A DNA stretch of 64,000 nt, taken from assembly GCF_004799325.1 (NCBI RefSeq), contig NZ_SSMD01000002.1:310001-374000 (forward strand), in the 5' to 3' direction. The stretch is from Thalassobius vesicularis (lineage in GTDB: Bacteria > Pseudomonadota > Alphaproteobacteria > Rhodobacterales > Rhodobacteraceae). Every line of letters begins with the position of its first letter. The first letter of the stretch is position 1. A program made the position numbers and the translations under genes. Shown here piece by piece: positions 8,825 through 17,582 of the stretch. A model generated the notes under the pieces. The model did not search any database, was not told the DNA's origin, and was given only the letters and a program-made list of their open reading frames with translations.

Positions 8825-10714
8825 ATGACACCGCAGACGCAAAACGACTCTTCGGCCCATCTGCTGGGCTGGCTGTGGCGAAAATACCTGCGCAAGCATC
8901 TGGGCCTGCTGATCGGCTCGCTGGTGTTCATGGCGCTCGAAGGCTCGATGCTGGGCGCGCTCAGCTACATGATGCGCCCGATGTTCGACCAGATCTTTGT
9001 CGAGGGGCAGCACGGCGCGATCTGGCTGGTCGGCGGCGCGATCCTGGGCATCTTCGTGATCCGCGCGGGGGCATCCGTCGGGCAAAAGGCGCTGCTGGCG
9101 CTGATCTCGCAACGCTCGGCCGCCGATATGCGGACCGAACTGCTGGACCACCTGATGGAGCAGGACAGCTCCTTTCACCAGACCCATCCGCCGGGGTTCC
9201 TGATCCAGCGCGTGCAATCGGATGTCGAGGCCGTGGGCCAGGTCTGGAACGCCATCATCACCGGCGCGGGGCGCGATCTGGTGTCCCTGGTGATCCTGAT
9301 GGGCGTCGCCCTGTCGGTCGATTGGCAATGGACGCTGGTCGCCTGCATCGGCACGCCGATCATGGTGCTGCCCTCGGCCGTCGTGCAGAAATTCGTCCGC
9401 CGCCGCGCGCGTGAGGCGCGCGATGCCGGGGCCAAGCTCTCGACCCGTCTGGACGAGGTGTTCCACGGCATCATCCCGGTGAAACTCAACCGGTTGGAGC
9501 AATACCAGTCGAACCGTTACCGCACCCTGACCAACGATCTGGTCCGCGCCGATGTGCGCGCCAAGCTGGGCGCTGCGGCCATCCCCGGCCTGATCGACGT
9601 GATGGCGGGCTTCGGCTTTCTGGGTGTTCTGGTCTTTGGCGGCTCGGAAATCATCGCCGGTGAAAAGACCATTGGCGAGTTCATGTCCTTCTTCACCGCC
9701 ATCGGTTTCGCGTTTGAACCGCTGCGCCGTCTGGGGGCCGTGTCCGGCGTCTGGCAGAACGCCGCCGCCGCGATCGAACGCATCAAGGAACTGCTGGACA
9801 CCCAGCCCACCCTGCAATCCCCGGCCCTGCCCAAGCCCGCCCCCAAGGGCACGCCCGAGGTCCGGCTGGAGAACGTCCACCTGTCCTACGGCGACACCAA
9901 GGTGCTGAACGGCGCCACGCTGGTCGCCCCTGCCGGCAAGACCACCGCACTGGTCGGCGCGTCCGGCGCGGGTAAATCCACGGTGTTCAACCTGCTAACC
10001 CGGCTTGTCGATCCTCAACTTGGAAAGGTGCTAATCGGCGGGACAGAGGCCAAAGACTTGTCTATTCCAGACCTTCGCGGGCTTTTCTCGGTCGTCTCGC
10101 AAGACGCCGCCTTGTTCGACGAAACCCTGCGCGAAAACATCCTGCTGGGCCGCTCGGACGTGTCGATTGACCGTCTGAACTCGGTACTGAAGGCCGCGCA
10201 TGTGCAGGACTTCCTGCCCAAGCTGTCGCAGGCGCTGGACACGCCGGTAGGCCCGCGCGGCTCGGCCCTTTCGGGTGGGCAGCGCCAGCGCGTCGCCATC
10301 GCCCGCGCCCTGCTGCGCAACACGCCAATCCTGCTGTTGGACGAAGCGACCAGCGCGCTGGACGCCCAATCCGAACAGGTCGTGCAAGAGGCGCTGGATC
10401 AACTGGCCCGCGGCCGCACCACGCTGGTCATCGCGCACCGGCTGTCCACCGTGCGCAACGCCGACAAGATCGTGGTGATGGACAAGGGCCGCGTCGTCGA
10501 CGAAGGCACCCATGACGAGCTGCTGGCCCGTGGCGGCATCTACGCCGAGCTGCACGCCCTGCAGTTCAGGACCGACGGTCCGACCGCCGATAGTCTTGCG
10601 CTAGCCGCTCAGGGTCAGCGCCAGCAAGGTAGCGGGCAAGGGTCCACAGGTTCCGACAGCCCCGACGGCACCAACCTTCTGTCTCGTATCGCTCGGCGCT
10701 GGTTCGGGCGATAA
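8825..10714 (+). CDS. ABC exporter with fused transmembrane and ATPase domains (MsbA-like)
   Basis: The product has 629 residues. The N-terminal ~310 residues hold about six transmembrane helices and the ATPase follows. Walker A GASGAGKST lies near residue 377, the signature LSGGQRQR near 481, and Walker B ILLLDEATSALD near 502-513, followed by the H-loop IAHRLSTV. The layout is that of a homodimeric lipid or drug exporter. The family normally ends near LHALQF (about residue 579). Here the frame continues about 50 residues (TDGPTADSLALAAQGQ...) and overlaps the convergent glycosyltransferase by 149 bp. The extension is Gln/Ser/Gly-rich and may be non-functional. The substrate is unknown. Confidence 0.92.
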   Translation: MTPQTQNDSSAHLLGWLWRKYLRKHLGLLIGSLVFMALEGSMLGALSYMMRPMFDQIFVEGQHGAIWLVGGAILGIFVIRAGASVGQKALLALISQRSAADMRTELLDHLMEQDSSFHQTHPPGFLIQRVQSDVEAVGQVWNAIITGAGRDLVSLVILMGVALSVDWQWTLVACIGTPIMVLPSAVVQKFVRRRAREARDAGAKLSTRLDEVFHGIIPVKLNRLEQYQSNRYRTLTNDLVRADVRAKLGAAAIPGLIDVMAGFGFLGVLVFGGSEIIAGEKTIGEFMSFFTAIGFAFEPLRRLGAVSGVWQNAAAAIERIKELLDTQPTLQSPALPKPAPKGTPEVRLENVHLSYGDTKVLNGATLVAPAGKTTALVGASGAGKSTVFNLLTRLVDPQLGKVLIGGTEAKDLSIPDLRGLFSVVSQDAALFDETLRENILLGRSDVSIDRLNSVLKAAHVQDFLPKLSQALDTPVGPRGSALSGGQRQRVAIARALLRNTPILLLDEATSALDAQSEQVVQEALDQLARGRTTLVIAHRLSTVRNADKIVVMDKGRVVDEGTHDELLARGGIYAELHALQFRTDGPTADSLALAAQGQRQQGSGQGSTGSDSPDGTNLLSRIARRWFGR

Positions 10715-11258
10715 CCGGCAGCGCGTGCAACTGGCCCCGCAAGGCCCGCGCCAGCGCCACATCCTCCATCAACGGCTGATCCGGCACCCCGCCGATCGCC
10801 TCCAGCTGCGCCCGGCTGATCAGCAACCCCTGATCGCCGTAGGGCAGCCCGAACCACCGCGCCCGCAGATTGGCCCATCCAGCCACAAAGCGCCCCGCCA
10901 AAGCGGATGAGGCAAACGCCAGCCGGAAATACGCCGCGCCCTGCCCCTGCATGTGCGCGATCACCGCGTCCGTCCAGCCCGGCGCCAATTGCGTATCGGC
11001 ATGGAGCAACAGCAGCCATTCGCCCTGCGCCACCTCGGCCCCGCGCCGCAGCTGCCCTCCGCGTGACGCCGGCCCCGTCACGACAACCGCGCCCACCTCC
11101 TCGGCGATCTGCACCGTCGCATCCGAAGACCCGCCATCGCTGATCACCAGCTCGCGGATCAGCCCGGCCTCCAGCCCCTCCATCAGGGCGGCCAGACAGC
11201 CCGGCAGCGCCCGTTCCGCGTTCAAAACCGGTATCACCACGCTCAACGCCGCCCGCAT
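10566..11258 (-). CDS. Family 2 glycosyltransferase (TIGR04283-like)
   Basis: This 230-residue GT-A fold enzyme begins with LSVVIPVLNAE and continues with ELVISDGGSSDAT. The metal-binding acidic motif is LLLLHADTQ (residues 82-90), followed by GLPYGDQGLLISR. Its length and the WTLARYLAGADPERLA-type C-terminus match the glycosyltransferases annotated for arsenosugar biosynthesis (TIGR04283). No arsenic genes are nearby, so the substrate is open. Its last 149 bp overlap the end of the ABC exporter gene on the other strand, and the conserved C-terminal segment lies inside that overlap. The glycosyltransferase end is therefore the better supported of the two. Confidence 0.85.
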   Translation of the reverse strand: MRAALSVVIPVLNAERALPGCLAALMEGLEAGLIRELVISDGGSSDATVQIAEEVGAVVVTGPASRGGQLRRGAEVAQGEWLLLLHADTQLAPGWTDAVIAHMQGQGAAYFRLAFASSALAGRFVAGWANLRARWFGLPYGDQGLLISRAQLEAIGGVPDQPLMEDVALARALRGQLHALPVIARTSAERYETEGWCRRGCRNLWTLARYLAGADPERLAQDYRRSDRRS

Positions 11259-11326
11259 CCGCTCATCCCCTGTTGTCCTTCGCCGCCAAGCCTATATTAA
11301 ACTCACGCGCAGGACGGGAGAGTGAA

Positions 11327-12058
11327 ATGACCAGAAAAATCATCCGCATCAGCGGGCCGGACACGCAGCACTTCCTCCAGGGGCTGGTGACCAACGACGT
11401 CAAGCGCCTGAAAGACGGCCCCGTCTACGCCGCGCTGCTGACGCCGCAGGGCAAATACCTGGCCGATTTCCTGCTGATCCCGCAGGATCAGGACGTGCTG
11501 CTGGACATCGACGCCACGCTGGCCCCCGCGATCCTGCCGCGCCTGACCATGTACAAGCTGCGCGCCCAGGTCACGCTGACTGACACCGACCTTCAGGTCC
11601 GACGCGGCACCGGGGACACCCCGCAAGGCGCGGTGACGGATCCCCGCCACCCTGCGCTTGGCTGGCGCCTGTACGGCGCGGAATCCGGCGATGACGGCAC
11701 CGATTTCGATGCTATCCGCGTCGCCCATTGCATCCCCGAAACCGGGATCGAGCTGACGCCCGACACCTATATCCTGGAGGCCGGGTTCGAGCGTCTGCAC
11801 GGCGTCGATTTCCGCAAGGGCTGCTATGTCGGGCAAGAGGTGACCGCCCGCATGAAGCACAAGACCGAGCTGCGCAAGGGCCTGACCACCGTCGCCATCG
11901 ACGGCACCGCCCCGATCGGCACGCCGATCCTGTCCGGCGACAAAGAGGCCGGCACCCTGTTCACCCAATCGGGCGGCCGGGCCATCGCCTATCTGCGGTT
12001 CGACCGCGCCGAGGGCCCTCTGACCGCCGCCGGCGTCCCTGTCAGCTGGACGCCCTAA
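11327..12058 (+). CDS. ygfZ: Folate-binding protein YgfZ (Fe-S cluster assembly/repair)
   Basis: The 243-residue protein resembles the GcvT folate-binding fold and carries the YgfZ signature K-G-C-Y-x-G-Q-E (residues 164-171, KGCYVGQE). YgfZ uses tetrahydrofolate and its conserved cysteine to support [4Fe-4S] enzymes such as MiaB. The ATG at 11327 follows GGGAG and starts the MTRKIIRISG fold; 18 further upstream codons in frame look spurious. It is divergent from the glycosyltransferase, and its stop overlaps the convergent antitoxin-like gene by four bases. Confidence 0.93.
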   Translation: MTRKIIRISGPDTQHFLQGLVTNDVKRLKDGPVYAALLTPQGKYLADFLLIPQDQDVLLDIDATLAPAILPRLTMYKLRAQVTLTDTDLQVRRGTGDTPQGAVTDPRHPALGWRLYGAESGDDGTDFDAIRVAHCIPETGIELTPDTYILEAGFERLHGVDFRKGCYVGQEVTARMKHKTELRKGLTTVAIDGTAPIGTPILSGDKEAGTLFTQSGGRAIAYLRFDRAEGPLTAAGVPVSWTP

Positions 12059-12306
12059 CCAGCGCGCGCCACGACCGAGGCGCGCCGCCACGCCTCCATC
12101 CGGGCCATGTATTCGTATTCCTTCTGCGCGGGCGACTTGCGCACCAGTTCCTCGACCACGTCCAGTTCATGCGGCAGCACCAGCGCCGCCACCGGCTGCG
12201 AGCCGCGCGTGATCAGATAACGCCGCTGCGCATAGCGCACGCTGTTCAGCACATCGGCCAGATTGGTGCGCAGATAGCTGCTGGGCAGCACCCCGTTTTC
12301 CAGCAT
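12055..12306 (-). CDS. Phd/YefM-like antitoxin or DNA-binding protein, no toxin partner
   Basis: This 83-residue protein has SSYLRTNLADVLNSVRYAQR followed by RYLITRGSQPVAALVLPHEL. That matches the beta-strand pattern of the Phd/YefM fold (R-x-N-x-x-x, then TRxGxPVAxLV). Phd-type proteins bind DNA as dimers and neutralise a Doc, YoeB or VapC-type toxin encoded beside them. Here the flanks are ygfZ and efp and no toxin frame is present. The ATG at 12306 has AAGGGGA seven bases upstream. It may be an orphan antitoxin or a co-opted regulator. Confidence 0.7.
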   Translation of the reverse strand: MLENGVLPSSYLRTNLADVLNSVRYAQRRYLITRGSQPVAALVLPHELDVVEELVRKSPAQKEYEYMARMEAWRRASVVARAG

Positions 12307-12428
12307 GGAATCCCCTTTTCGAATCGTACGGTTTTGCCCCGAAACCCTACGTTCAAACGGGTTAACCAAACCCCAACGCCGCCGCCGCGCTGTAAATCGT
12401 TAACGCCGCGCGGTGCCCCCCAGACAGC

Positions 12429-12452
12429 AAAAAGCCGGGCAATTGCCCGGCT
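12429..12452 (-). terminator. Intrinsic terminator of efp
   Basis: A perfect hairpin, AGCCGGGC-AATT-GCCCGGCT (12433-12452), is followed on the minus strand by TTTT. It lies 38 bp beyond the efp stop. Confidence 0.9.
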
Positions 12453-12489
12453 CCCCGCTCGACCTCCTCCCAGAGATCAGACCTGAAAA

Positions 12490-13053
12490 TCAGGCGCGTT
12501 CCGAATATTCCATCGTCTCGGTGTTGACGACGATATCTTCGTCCTGGCCGATGAACGGCGGCACCATCACGCGCACGCCGTTGTCCAGAACCGCCGGTTT
12601 GAACGAGTTGGCGGCCGTCTGGCCCTTCACGACCGGCTCGGTCTCGACGATCTTGCAGACAACTTTCTGCGGCAGGGTCGCGTTCAGCGCCTCGGTGTCG
12701 TGGTATTCGATGACGACGGTCATGCCGTCCTGCAGGAACGGGCGGCGTTCGCCCAGGATGTCTGCGGGCAGCTCGACCTGTTCGTAGGTTTCGGTGTCCA
12801 TGAACACCAGCATCCCGTCGGTTTCGTACAGGAATTGCTGGTCTTTTTGCTCCAGGCGGACGCGCTCGACCTTGTCGGCGCTGCGGAAGCGTTCGTTCAG
12901 CTTGCGGCCGTCGCGCAGGTTCTTCAGCTCGACCTGAGCGAATGCGCCGCCCTTGCCGGGCTTCACATGGTCCACTTTCACGGCGGCCCACAGACCACCT
13001 TCATGCTCCAGCACGTTGCCGGGGCGGATTTCGTTACCGTTGATCTTGGGCAT
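12490..13053 (-). CDS. efp: Elongation factor P
   Basis: The 187-residue EF-P has three beta-barrel domains. EF-P binds between the P and E sites of the ribosome and relieves stalling at polyproline. The KPGKGGAF loop places K34 at the position that is modified in many bacteria. The C-terminal domain ends in [19 protein letters not shown], typical of the OB fold. It is transcribed alone, with an intrinsic terminator downstream and a 217-bp divergent region shared with the gene at 13271. Confidence 0.97.
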   Translation of the reverse strand: MPKINGNEIRPGNVLEHEGGLWAAVKVDHVKPGKGGAFAQVELKNLRDGRKLNERFRSADKVERVRLEQKDQQFLYETDGMLVFMDTETYEQVELPADILGERRPFLQDGMTVVIEYHDTEALNATLPQKVVCKIVETEPVVKGQTAANSFKPAVLDNGVRVMVPPFIGQDEDIVVNTETMEYSERA

Positions 13054-13168
13054 ATTGGCAAAACCTTGCGCAAAGGTTGATCGGAATTTGACCGTTCCTA
13101 TATCTTGTGTCGGTCACCGGTGCAAGACGACGAGACTTGGGGCGAATTTTCGACAAGATATGCGCTTT

Positions 13169-13187
13169 TTGCATGGGAGCCATGCAA
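13169..13187. promoter_or_regulatory. Perfect dyad between efp and the divergent small gene
   Basis: TTGCATGG-GAG-CCATGCAA has eight-base perfect arms. It lies 84 bp before the ATG at 13271 and 116 bp before efp. It could be a repressor operator or an RNA hairpin in a leader; nothing distinguishes these here. Confidence 0.4.
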
Positions 13188-13270
13188 ATGCAGCCTATCC
13201 GAATCGCAACTTATCCGTCATAAGGAGCGCCACGCCCGAAAAACGCAAGAGCAATAACGAAGGACGAATC

Positions 13271-13591
13271 ATGAAAGATTTCGTTGACGGCACGGCCTTC
13301 AATAACGAGCAAGGCAACCGTGCACGTAAACTCTTTGCAGCCGTTGTGTTGGCTGCGCTCGACGATGCCATCGCCGACGACAAGAAATATGGCAACGGTC
13401 CCGAGCAAATCGCCCGCTGGGCCCGCTCGCGCGATGGTCGTGAGGTGCTGACTTGCGCCGGCATCGACCCGAACGAACGCGTTGTGAAGGGTCTGATGGA
13501 ATTCGTGTCCAAAGGGATTCGTACCTCGGTCGCGCTGTCGCGTGAAGAGAGTGAACGCCGCAACGCTGCACAGCACGCCGAGGCCGCATAA
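13271..13591 (+). CDS. Small conserved protein (DUF6280-like), function unknown
   Basis: The 106-residue protein, MKDFVDGTAFNNEQGNRARK..., is mostly helical. It contains LDDAIADDKKYGNG, ARWARSRDGREVLTCAGIDP and a charged C-terminus. It resembles a small family conserved in Rhodobacteraceae that I recall as DUF6280. It has no signal peptide or membrane segment. AAGGA precedes the ATG and a strong intrinsic terminator follows the stop, so it forms its own transcription unit. The function is unknown. Confidence 0.8.
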   Translation: MKDFVDGTAFNNEQGNRARKLFAAVVLAALDDAIADDKKYGNGPEQIARWARSRDGREVLTCAGIDPNERVVKGLMEFVSKGIRTSVALSREESERRNAAQHAEAA

Positions 13592-13613
13592 GGCCTCTGG
13601 CATCTTATTACGA

Positions 13614-13647
13614 AAAACGCGCCCCCAGTCGGGGCGCGTTTTCTTTT
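13614..13647 (+). terminator. Intrinsic terminator after the DUF6280-like gene
   Basis: The stem AAAACGCGCCCC/GGGGCGCGTTTT has a CAGTC loop and runs into TTTTCTTTT. Confidence 0.9.
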
Positions 13648-13708
13648 GCCCTTCCCCCCTTTGATCCCACAGCATAGACCCGATGCGATCTGGCATTCGG
13701 AGGAAGCA

Positions 13709-15172
13709 ATGGCGCGCGCGATCATGATCCAGGGGGCTGGCTCGAACGTCGGCAAATCCATGTTCGTGGCCGGGCTGGCACGCGCGCTGGTGCGGCGCGG
13801 CCTGTCGGTGCGACCGTTCAAGCCGCAAAACATGTCGAATAACGCCGCGATCACCTCGGACGGGGGTGAAATCGGCCGCGCTCAGGCGTTGCAGGCCCGG
13901 GCGGCTGGTGTGGAGCCGCACACGGACATGAACCCGGTTCTGCTGAAACCCGAGACCAACACCGGCGCGCAGGTCATCGTGCAGGGCCGCCGGTTCGGCA
14001 CCCAGCTGGCACGCGATTTCGGGCAAAAGAAGCCGTCGCTGATGCCCTATGTGCTGGAGAGTTTTCAGCGCCTGTGCACCCAGGCCGACATCGTTCTGAT
14101 CGAGGGCGCAGGCAGCCCCGCCGAGGTCAACCTGCGCAAGGGCGACATCGCAAACATGGGCTTTGCCGAGGCCGCGGATGTGCCCGTGGTGCTGCTGGGC
14201 GACATTGATCGGGGCGGCGTCATTGCGCAGATCGTTGGAACGCAGACCGTGCTGGACGCCCCCGATGCCGCGCGCATTTGTGCCTTTGCGATCAACAAGT
14301 TCCGGGGCGATGTGAGCCTGTTTGACGACGGCCTGCAGTTCACGGTCGAGCGGACCGGCTGGCCCACTTTGGGTGTTCTGCCGTGGTTCAACGAGGCGTG
14401 GAAACTGCCCGCCGAGGATGTGATGGACATCTCCTCAGCCGGGTCCGGTAATCTGAAAATCGCGGTTCCGCACCTGTCGCGCATCTCGAATTTCGATGAT
14501 CTGGACCCGCTGTCGGCCGAGCCGGGCGTCAGCGTTCAGATCGTGCCGCCCGGGCACCCCCTGCCCGCCGACGCGGCGCTGGTGCTGCTGCCGGGGTCGA
14601 AATCCACGATTGCCGATCTGGAATTCTTTCGCGCACAGGGTTGGGATATCGACCTTCAGGCACATGTCCGGCGCGGCGGTCATGTGCTGGGCATTTGCGG
14701 CGGGTATCAGATGCTGGGCCGCGAAATTCACGACCCCGATGGGCTGGAAGGGCCCGCTGGCAGCGTCGCCGGGCTGGGATTGCTGGATGTTACAACCGTG
14801 ATGAAACCGCAAAAGCGGCTGGCGTTGACACAAGCGACCTATTTGCCCAGCGGGGATCTGGTAGACGGCTACGAAATCCACCTGGGGCATACTGACGGTC
14901 CCGATTGCCAGCGCGCCTGGCTACAGGTTCAGGATCAGCCGCATGGTGCCGCGTCCGCGAATGGCCGGGTGCGTGGGTGCTATCTGCACGGCCTGTTCAG
15001 CGCGGACGGGTTCCGCCGCGCGTTTCTGGCGGAATTGGGGCTGGAAAGCAGGCTCAGCTATGATGCGTCCGTCGAGGACACGCTGGACGCTCTCGCCGAC
15101 CATATGGAGGCGCATCTGGACATCGATCTGCTGCTGAGTCTGGCGCGCGAGCCGCGTTATTCCAGTCCCTGA
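13709..15172 (+). CDS. cobQ: Cobyric acid synthase
   Basis: This 487-residue enzyme amidates adenosylcobyrinic a,c-diamide at four positions, using glutamine and ATP, in cobalamin synthesis. The N-terminal dethiobiotin-synthetase-like domain has GSNVGKS (residues 11-17) and [10 protein letters not shown]. The C-terminal triad glutamine amidotransferase domain has its nucleophile cysteine in [10 protein letters not shown] (about residue 330) and the histidine in YEIHLGHT or GCYLHGLF. The ATG at 13709 follows CGGAGGAAG. No other cobalamin gene is in the window. Its 3' end overlaps the convergent PopZ-like gene by 16 bp. Confidence 0.95.
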   Translation: MARAIMIQGAGSNVGKSMFVAGLARALVRRGLSVRPFKPQNMSNNAAITSDGGEIGRAQALQARAAGVEPHTDMNPVLLKPETNTGAQVIVQGRRFGTQLARDFGQKKPSLMPYVLESFQRLCTQADIVLIEGAGSPAEVNLRKGDIANMGFAEAADVPVVLLGDIDRGGVIAQIVGTQTVLDAPDAARICAFAINKFRGDVSLFDDGLQFTVERTGWPTLGVLPWFNEAWKLPAEDVMDISSAGSGNLKIAVPHLSRISNFDDLDPLSAEPGVSVQIVPPGHPLPADAALVLLPGSKSTIADLEFFRAQGWDIDLQAHVRRGGHVLGICGGYQMLGREIHDPDGLEGPAGSVAGLGLLDVTTVMKPQKRLALTQATYLPSGDLVDGYEIHLGHTDGPDCQRAWLQVQDQPHGAASANGRVRGCYLHGLFSADGFRRAFLAELGLESRLSYDASVEDTLDALADHMEAHLDIDLLLSLAREPRYSSP

Positions 15173-15996
15173 CTGGTCAGAGCGCGCATGATTTCACGAC
15201 GCACAAGATTGCGGACGTTGCGGGTGATCCGCTCGCCCAGAGCACCCTGCAATTCCTGCCGCACGACTTCGGCAACCAAAGCCCGCAGCATCTGTTCGTC
15301 TACGACGAAATCGGCAGGAAAATCAACGCCTTCGTCTGCCGCATCGTCGTCAAAATCCGGGGTGGCACAGGTCTCCTCGGCCTGATCCAGCGGCGCGGGT
15401 TCGTAGTCGTCCGCGGCGAAATCCGTCTCGACCTCGGGCTCTTCGATGGCCACGACCTCAACCTCGTCGACGGCAGGCGCCTCGGCAAAGGCGACGACGG
15501 TATCCTCGGCGACCTGTTCCTCGGCCATCTCGACGAAGCCAGCCTCGTCCGTGTCCTCGAGCTCTGCGGAGATCGCCTCCGGCTCCCAATGCAGGCGGCG
15601 CACGAAGCCACCGGCATTGGCGCTGCCTTCCTCGCCGTCGTGTTCCCACTGGCCGCCGGACTCGGTGATGACCGCTTCGAGTTCGGCAATCCTGGCTTCG
15701 AGGTTGCGCCGGCCGGTGTCGTCCAGCGACAGGCCCGCCATCTCGTATGCCTCAACCAGTTCAGGCTGCGGCAGATCGGCACTGGTTTCATCCTCGGGGG
15801 TGTCAGGCGACGCCTCGCCCGAGCGGATTTCCTCGGGGCGTGCGGACTCCATGACGCGCAATGCGGGCGTCAGGACCAGACGGCCAGATGGTTCAGCCAC
15901 AGGCGCAGGTACCGATTGCCGTGCGTCCTCGGACACAAGGCGGCGAATGGACGAAAGGACGTCCTCGATATCTGCGTTGGTAACTGGATTCGACAT
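15157..15996 (-). CDS. PopZ-like/DUF2497 acidic protein
   Basis: The 279-residue protein has a short N-terminal helix ([17 protein letters not shown], residues 8-24). A long acidic, low-complexity Glu/Asp/Ala-rich middle follows (about 50-225). It ends in a conserved helical C-terminus ([20 protein letters not shown], then [15 protein letters not shown]). This plan matches alphaproteobacterial PopZ, which forms polar condensates that anchor the chromosome origin and polarity factors. In PopZ the N-terminal helix binds partners and the C-terminus oligomerises. It precedes tolC on the same strand but is downstream of it in transcription, so the order is Pcm-like, TolC, PopZ-like. Confidence 0.75.
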   Translation of the reverse strand: MSNPVTNADIEDVLSSIRRLVSEDARQSVPAPVAEPSGRLVLTPALRVMESARPEEIRSGEASPDTPEDETSADLPQPELVEAYEMAGLSLDDTGRRNLEARIAELEAVITESGGQWEHDGEEGSANAGGFVRRLHWEPEAISAELEDTDEAGFVEMAEEQVAEDTVVAFAEAPAVDEVEVVAIEEPEVETDFAADDYEPAPLDQAEETCATPDFDDDAADEGVDFPADFVVDEQMLRALVAEVVRQELQGALGERITRNVRNLVRREIMRALTSQGLE

Positions 15997-16066
15997 GCCT
16001 ATACCCGTTCAGCCTCGGGGGAAGTGTACCCCCGAGTGCCGGTTCGCTCAACCGATGAGGAAATTT

Positions 16067-17485
16067 TTATTTTTTACCCATGCCTTGCAGCACACGGTCC
16101 AGCTGGCGGCCCTGCTTGCTGAGCATCGACGGGGCGTATTTGACCTGATCGTAATAGGCCGACGCATCGTAGCGCTGAACGTTCAGCTTCAGGTGCTCGG
16201 TCGTCAGCAGGCCCATGGTTTGCAGCAGTTTGTAGGCGGCCACGTATTCGCTGTTGCGGGCGGCGATCAGGCTGGCCTGAGCGTCCAGCAGTTCCTGTTC
16301 GGCGTTCAGCACGTCCAGCGTGGTGCGCGCGCCCAGGGTCGCCTCTTCGCGGACACCGCGGAAGGCCACGGTCGCGGCGCGGACCTGTTGGTCGAACGCG
16401 TTGCGCGCCGCACCGGCAACTTTCAGGTTCGAGAACGCAGTGCCGACCTCGCGCTCCACGCTTTGCGTGGTGACCAGCAGGTTGGCACGGGCGGCCTCGT
16501 TATTGGCGATCGACTGACGCAGCAGCGCGGCGACCTTGCCACCGGCATAAATCGGGCCGCTGATGTCCAGACCGATCGAGCCGGCATGGGTGAAGTTCGC
16601 GCTGTCGAAGACGTTCTTCTCGCTATACCCGGCGCTGAGGCTGATGGTCGGCTTCAACGCGGCGCGGGTGATCTGCACCGCCAGCTCGGCGGCAGCGGCC
16701 TCGTGCTGGGCCTGCTTCACGTCGGGATGGGTGCGCACGGCGATCAGCTTGGCTTCGTCCATCGACTTGGCCGTTGCGGGAACCGCCGGCGGAGGCGTCA
16801 GCGATCCGGGATTGGCGCCAACGGCAGCCTTATAATACTCACGCGCGGTGACCAGATCGCCCTGAGCCTGCGCGAAGGCGCTTTGCGCAGCGGCAAGGCG
16901 GGCCTCGGCCTGCGCGACGTCGGTGCGGGTCACTTCGCCCACATCGAAACGGTCCTTGGCGGCGCGCAGCTCTTCGGTAATGACGCGGACGTTGTTCTGA
17001 CGCAGAGCAACGGTTTCCGAGGCGCTGCGGACGCTCATATAGGCGTCAACGGCTTGCAGCAGGATGTTCTGTTCAACCCCGATCAGCGCCTCGCGGGTGG
17101 CCAGAACGGCCTCGCGCTTTGCATCAATGGTCAGGACGGATTTACCGCCATCCCAGAGCAGCAGTTCAGCCCCGATGCCCAGCGTGGCCGAGCGGGTTTC
17201 CGACGTTTGCGCCGGCAGGAACAGCGAAGTCCGCGCGCGCGACTTGACGTAATCAATGCTGCCGGTCCAGCCCACGACAGGGCGCAGCGCGGCCACGGCC
17301 ACGGCGACATCCTCGTCCGCGGCACGCAGGACGGCGCGGTACTGGTTCAGCAGCCCGCTGTTGTTGTAGGCCGAGGCCAGCGCGTCCGCCAGGTTTTCAG
17401 CATTTGCCAGAACCGGCGCCGTAACCGCCATAACCATCGCCAGACCACCAGCCATCAGGCGCGCTCGAATCCCCATTTTCCGCAT
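16067..17485 (-). CDS. tolC: TolC family outer-membrane efflux protein
   Basis: The 472-residue protein has a signal peptide (MAGGLAMVMAVTAPVLANAE). Two tandem repeats follow, each with a beta hairpin and long alpha-helical coiled coils. FDVGEVTRTDVAQAEARLAAAQ (first repeat, near residue 190) and LGARTTLDVLNAEQELLDAQ (second repeat, near 390) are the typical family motifs. It forms the trimeric outer-membrane channel for type I secretion or RND efflux. AGGAG lies six bases before the ATG at 17485. It lies 97 bp after the Pcm-like gene on the same strand. Confidence 0.93.
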   Translation of the reverse strand: MRKMGIRARLMAGGLAMVMAVTAPVLANAENLADALASAYNNSGLLNQYRAVLRAADEDVAVAVAALRPVVGWTGSIDYVKSRARTSLFLPAQTSETRSATLGIGAELLLWDGGKSVLTIDAKREAVLATREALIGVEQNILLQAVDAYMSVRSASETVALRQNNVRVITEELRAAKDRFDVGEVTRTDVAQAEARLAAAQSAFAQAQGDLVTAREYYKAAVGANPGSLTPPPAVPATAKSMDEAKLIAVRTHPDVKQAQHEAAAAELAVQITRAALKPTISLSAGYSEKNVFDSANFTHAGSIGLDISGPIYAGGKVAALLRQSIANNEAARANLLVTTQSVEREVGTAFSNLKVAGAARNAFDQQVRAATVAFRGVREEATLGARTTLDVLNAEQELLDAQASLIAARNSEYVAAYKLLQTMGLLTTEHLKLNVQRYDASAYYDQVKYAPSMLSKQGRQLDRVLQGMGKK

Positions 17486-17582
17486 GTCATGCTCCTGCTC
17501 GCCCCCTCTGGGGCTATTGTTCTTTCACTCAAACCAAAACCGCGCCCGGGGGTCCAACGGGCGCGGCCTAATTATGTTAGCC

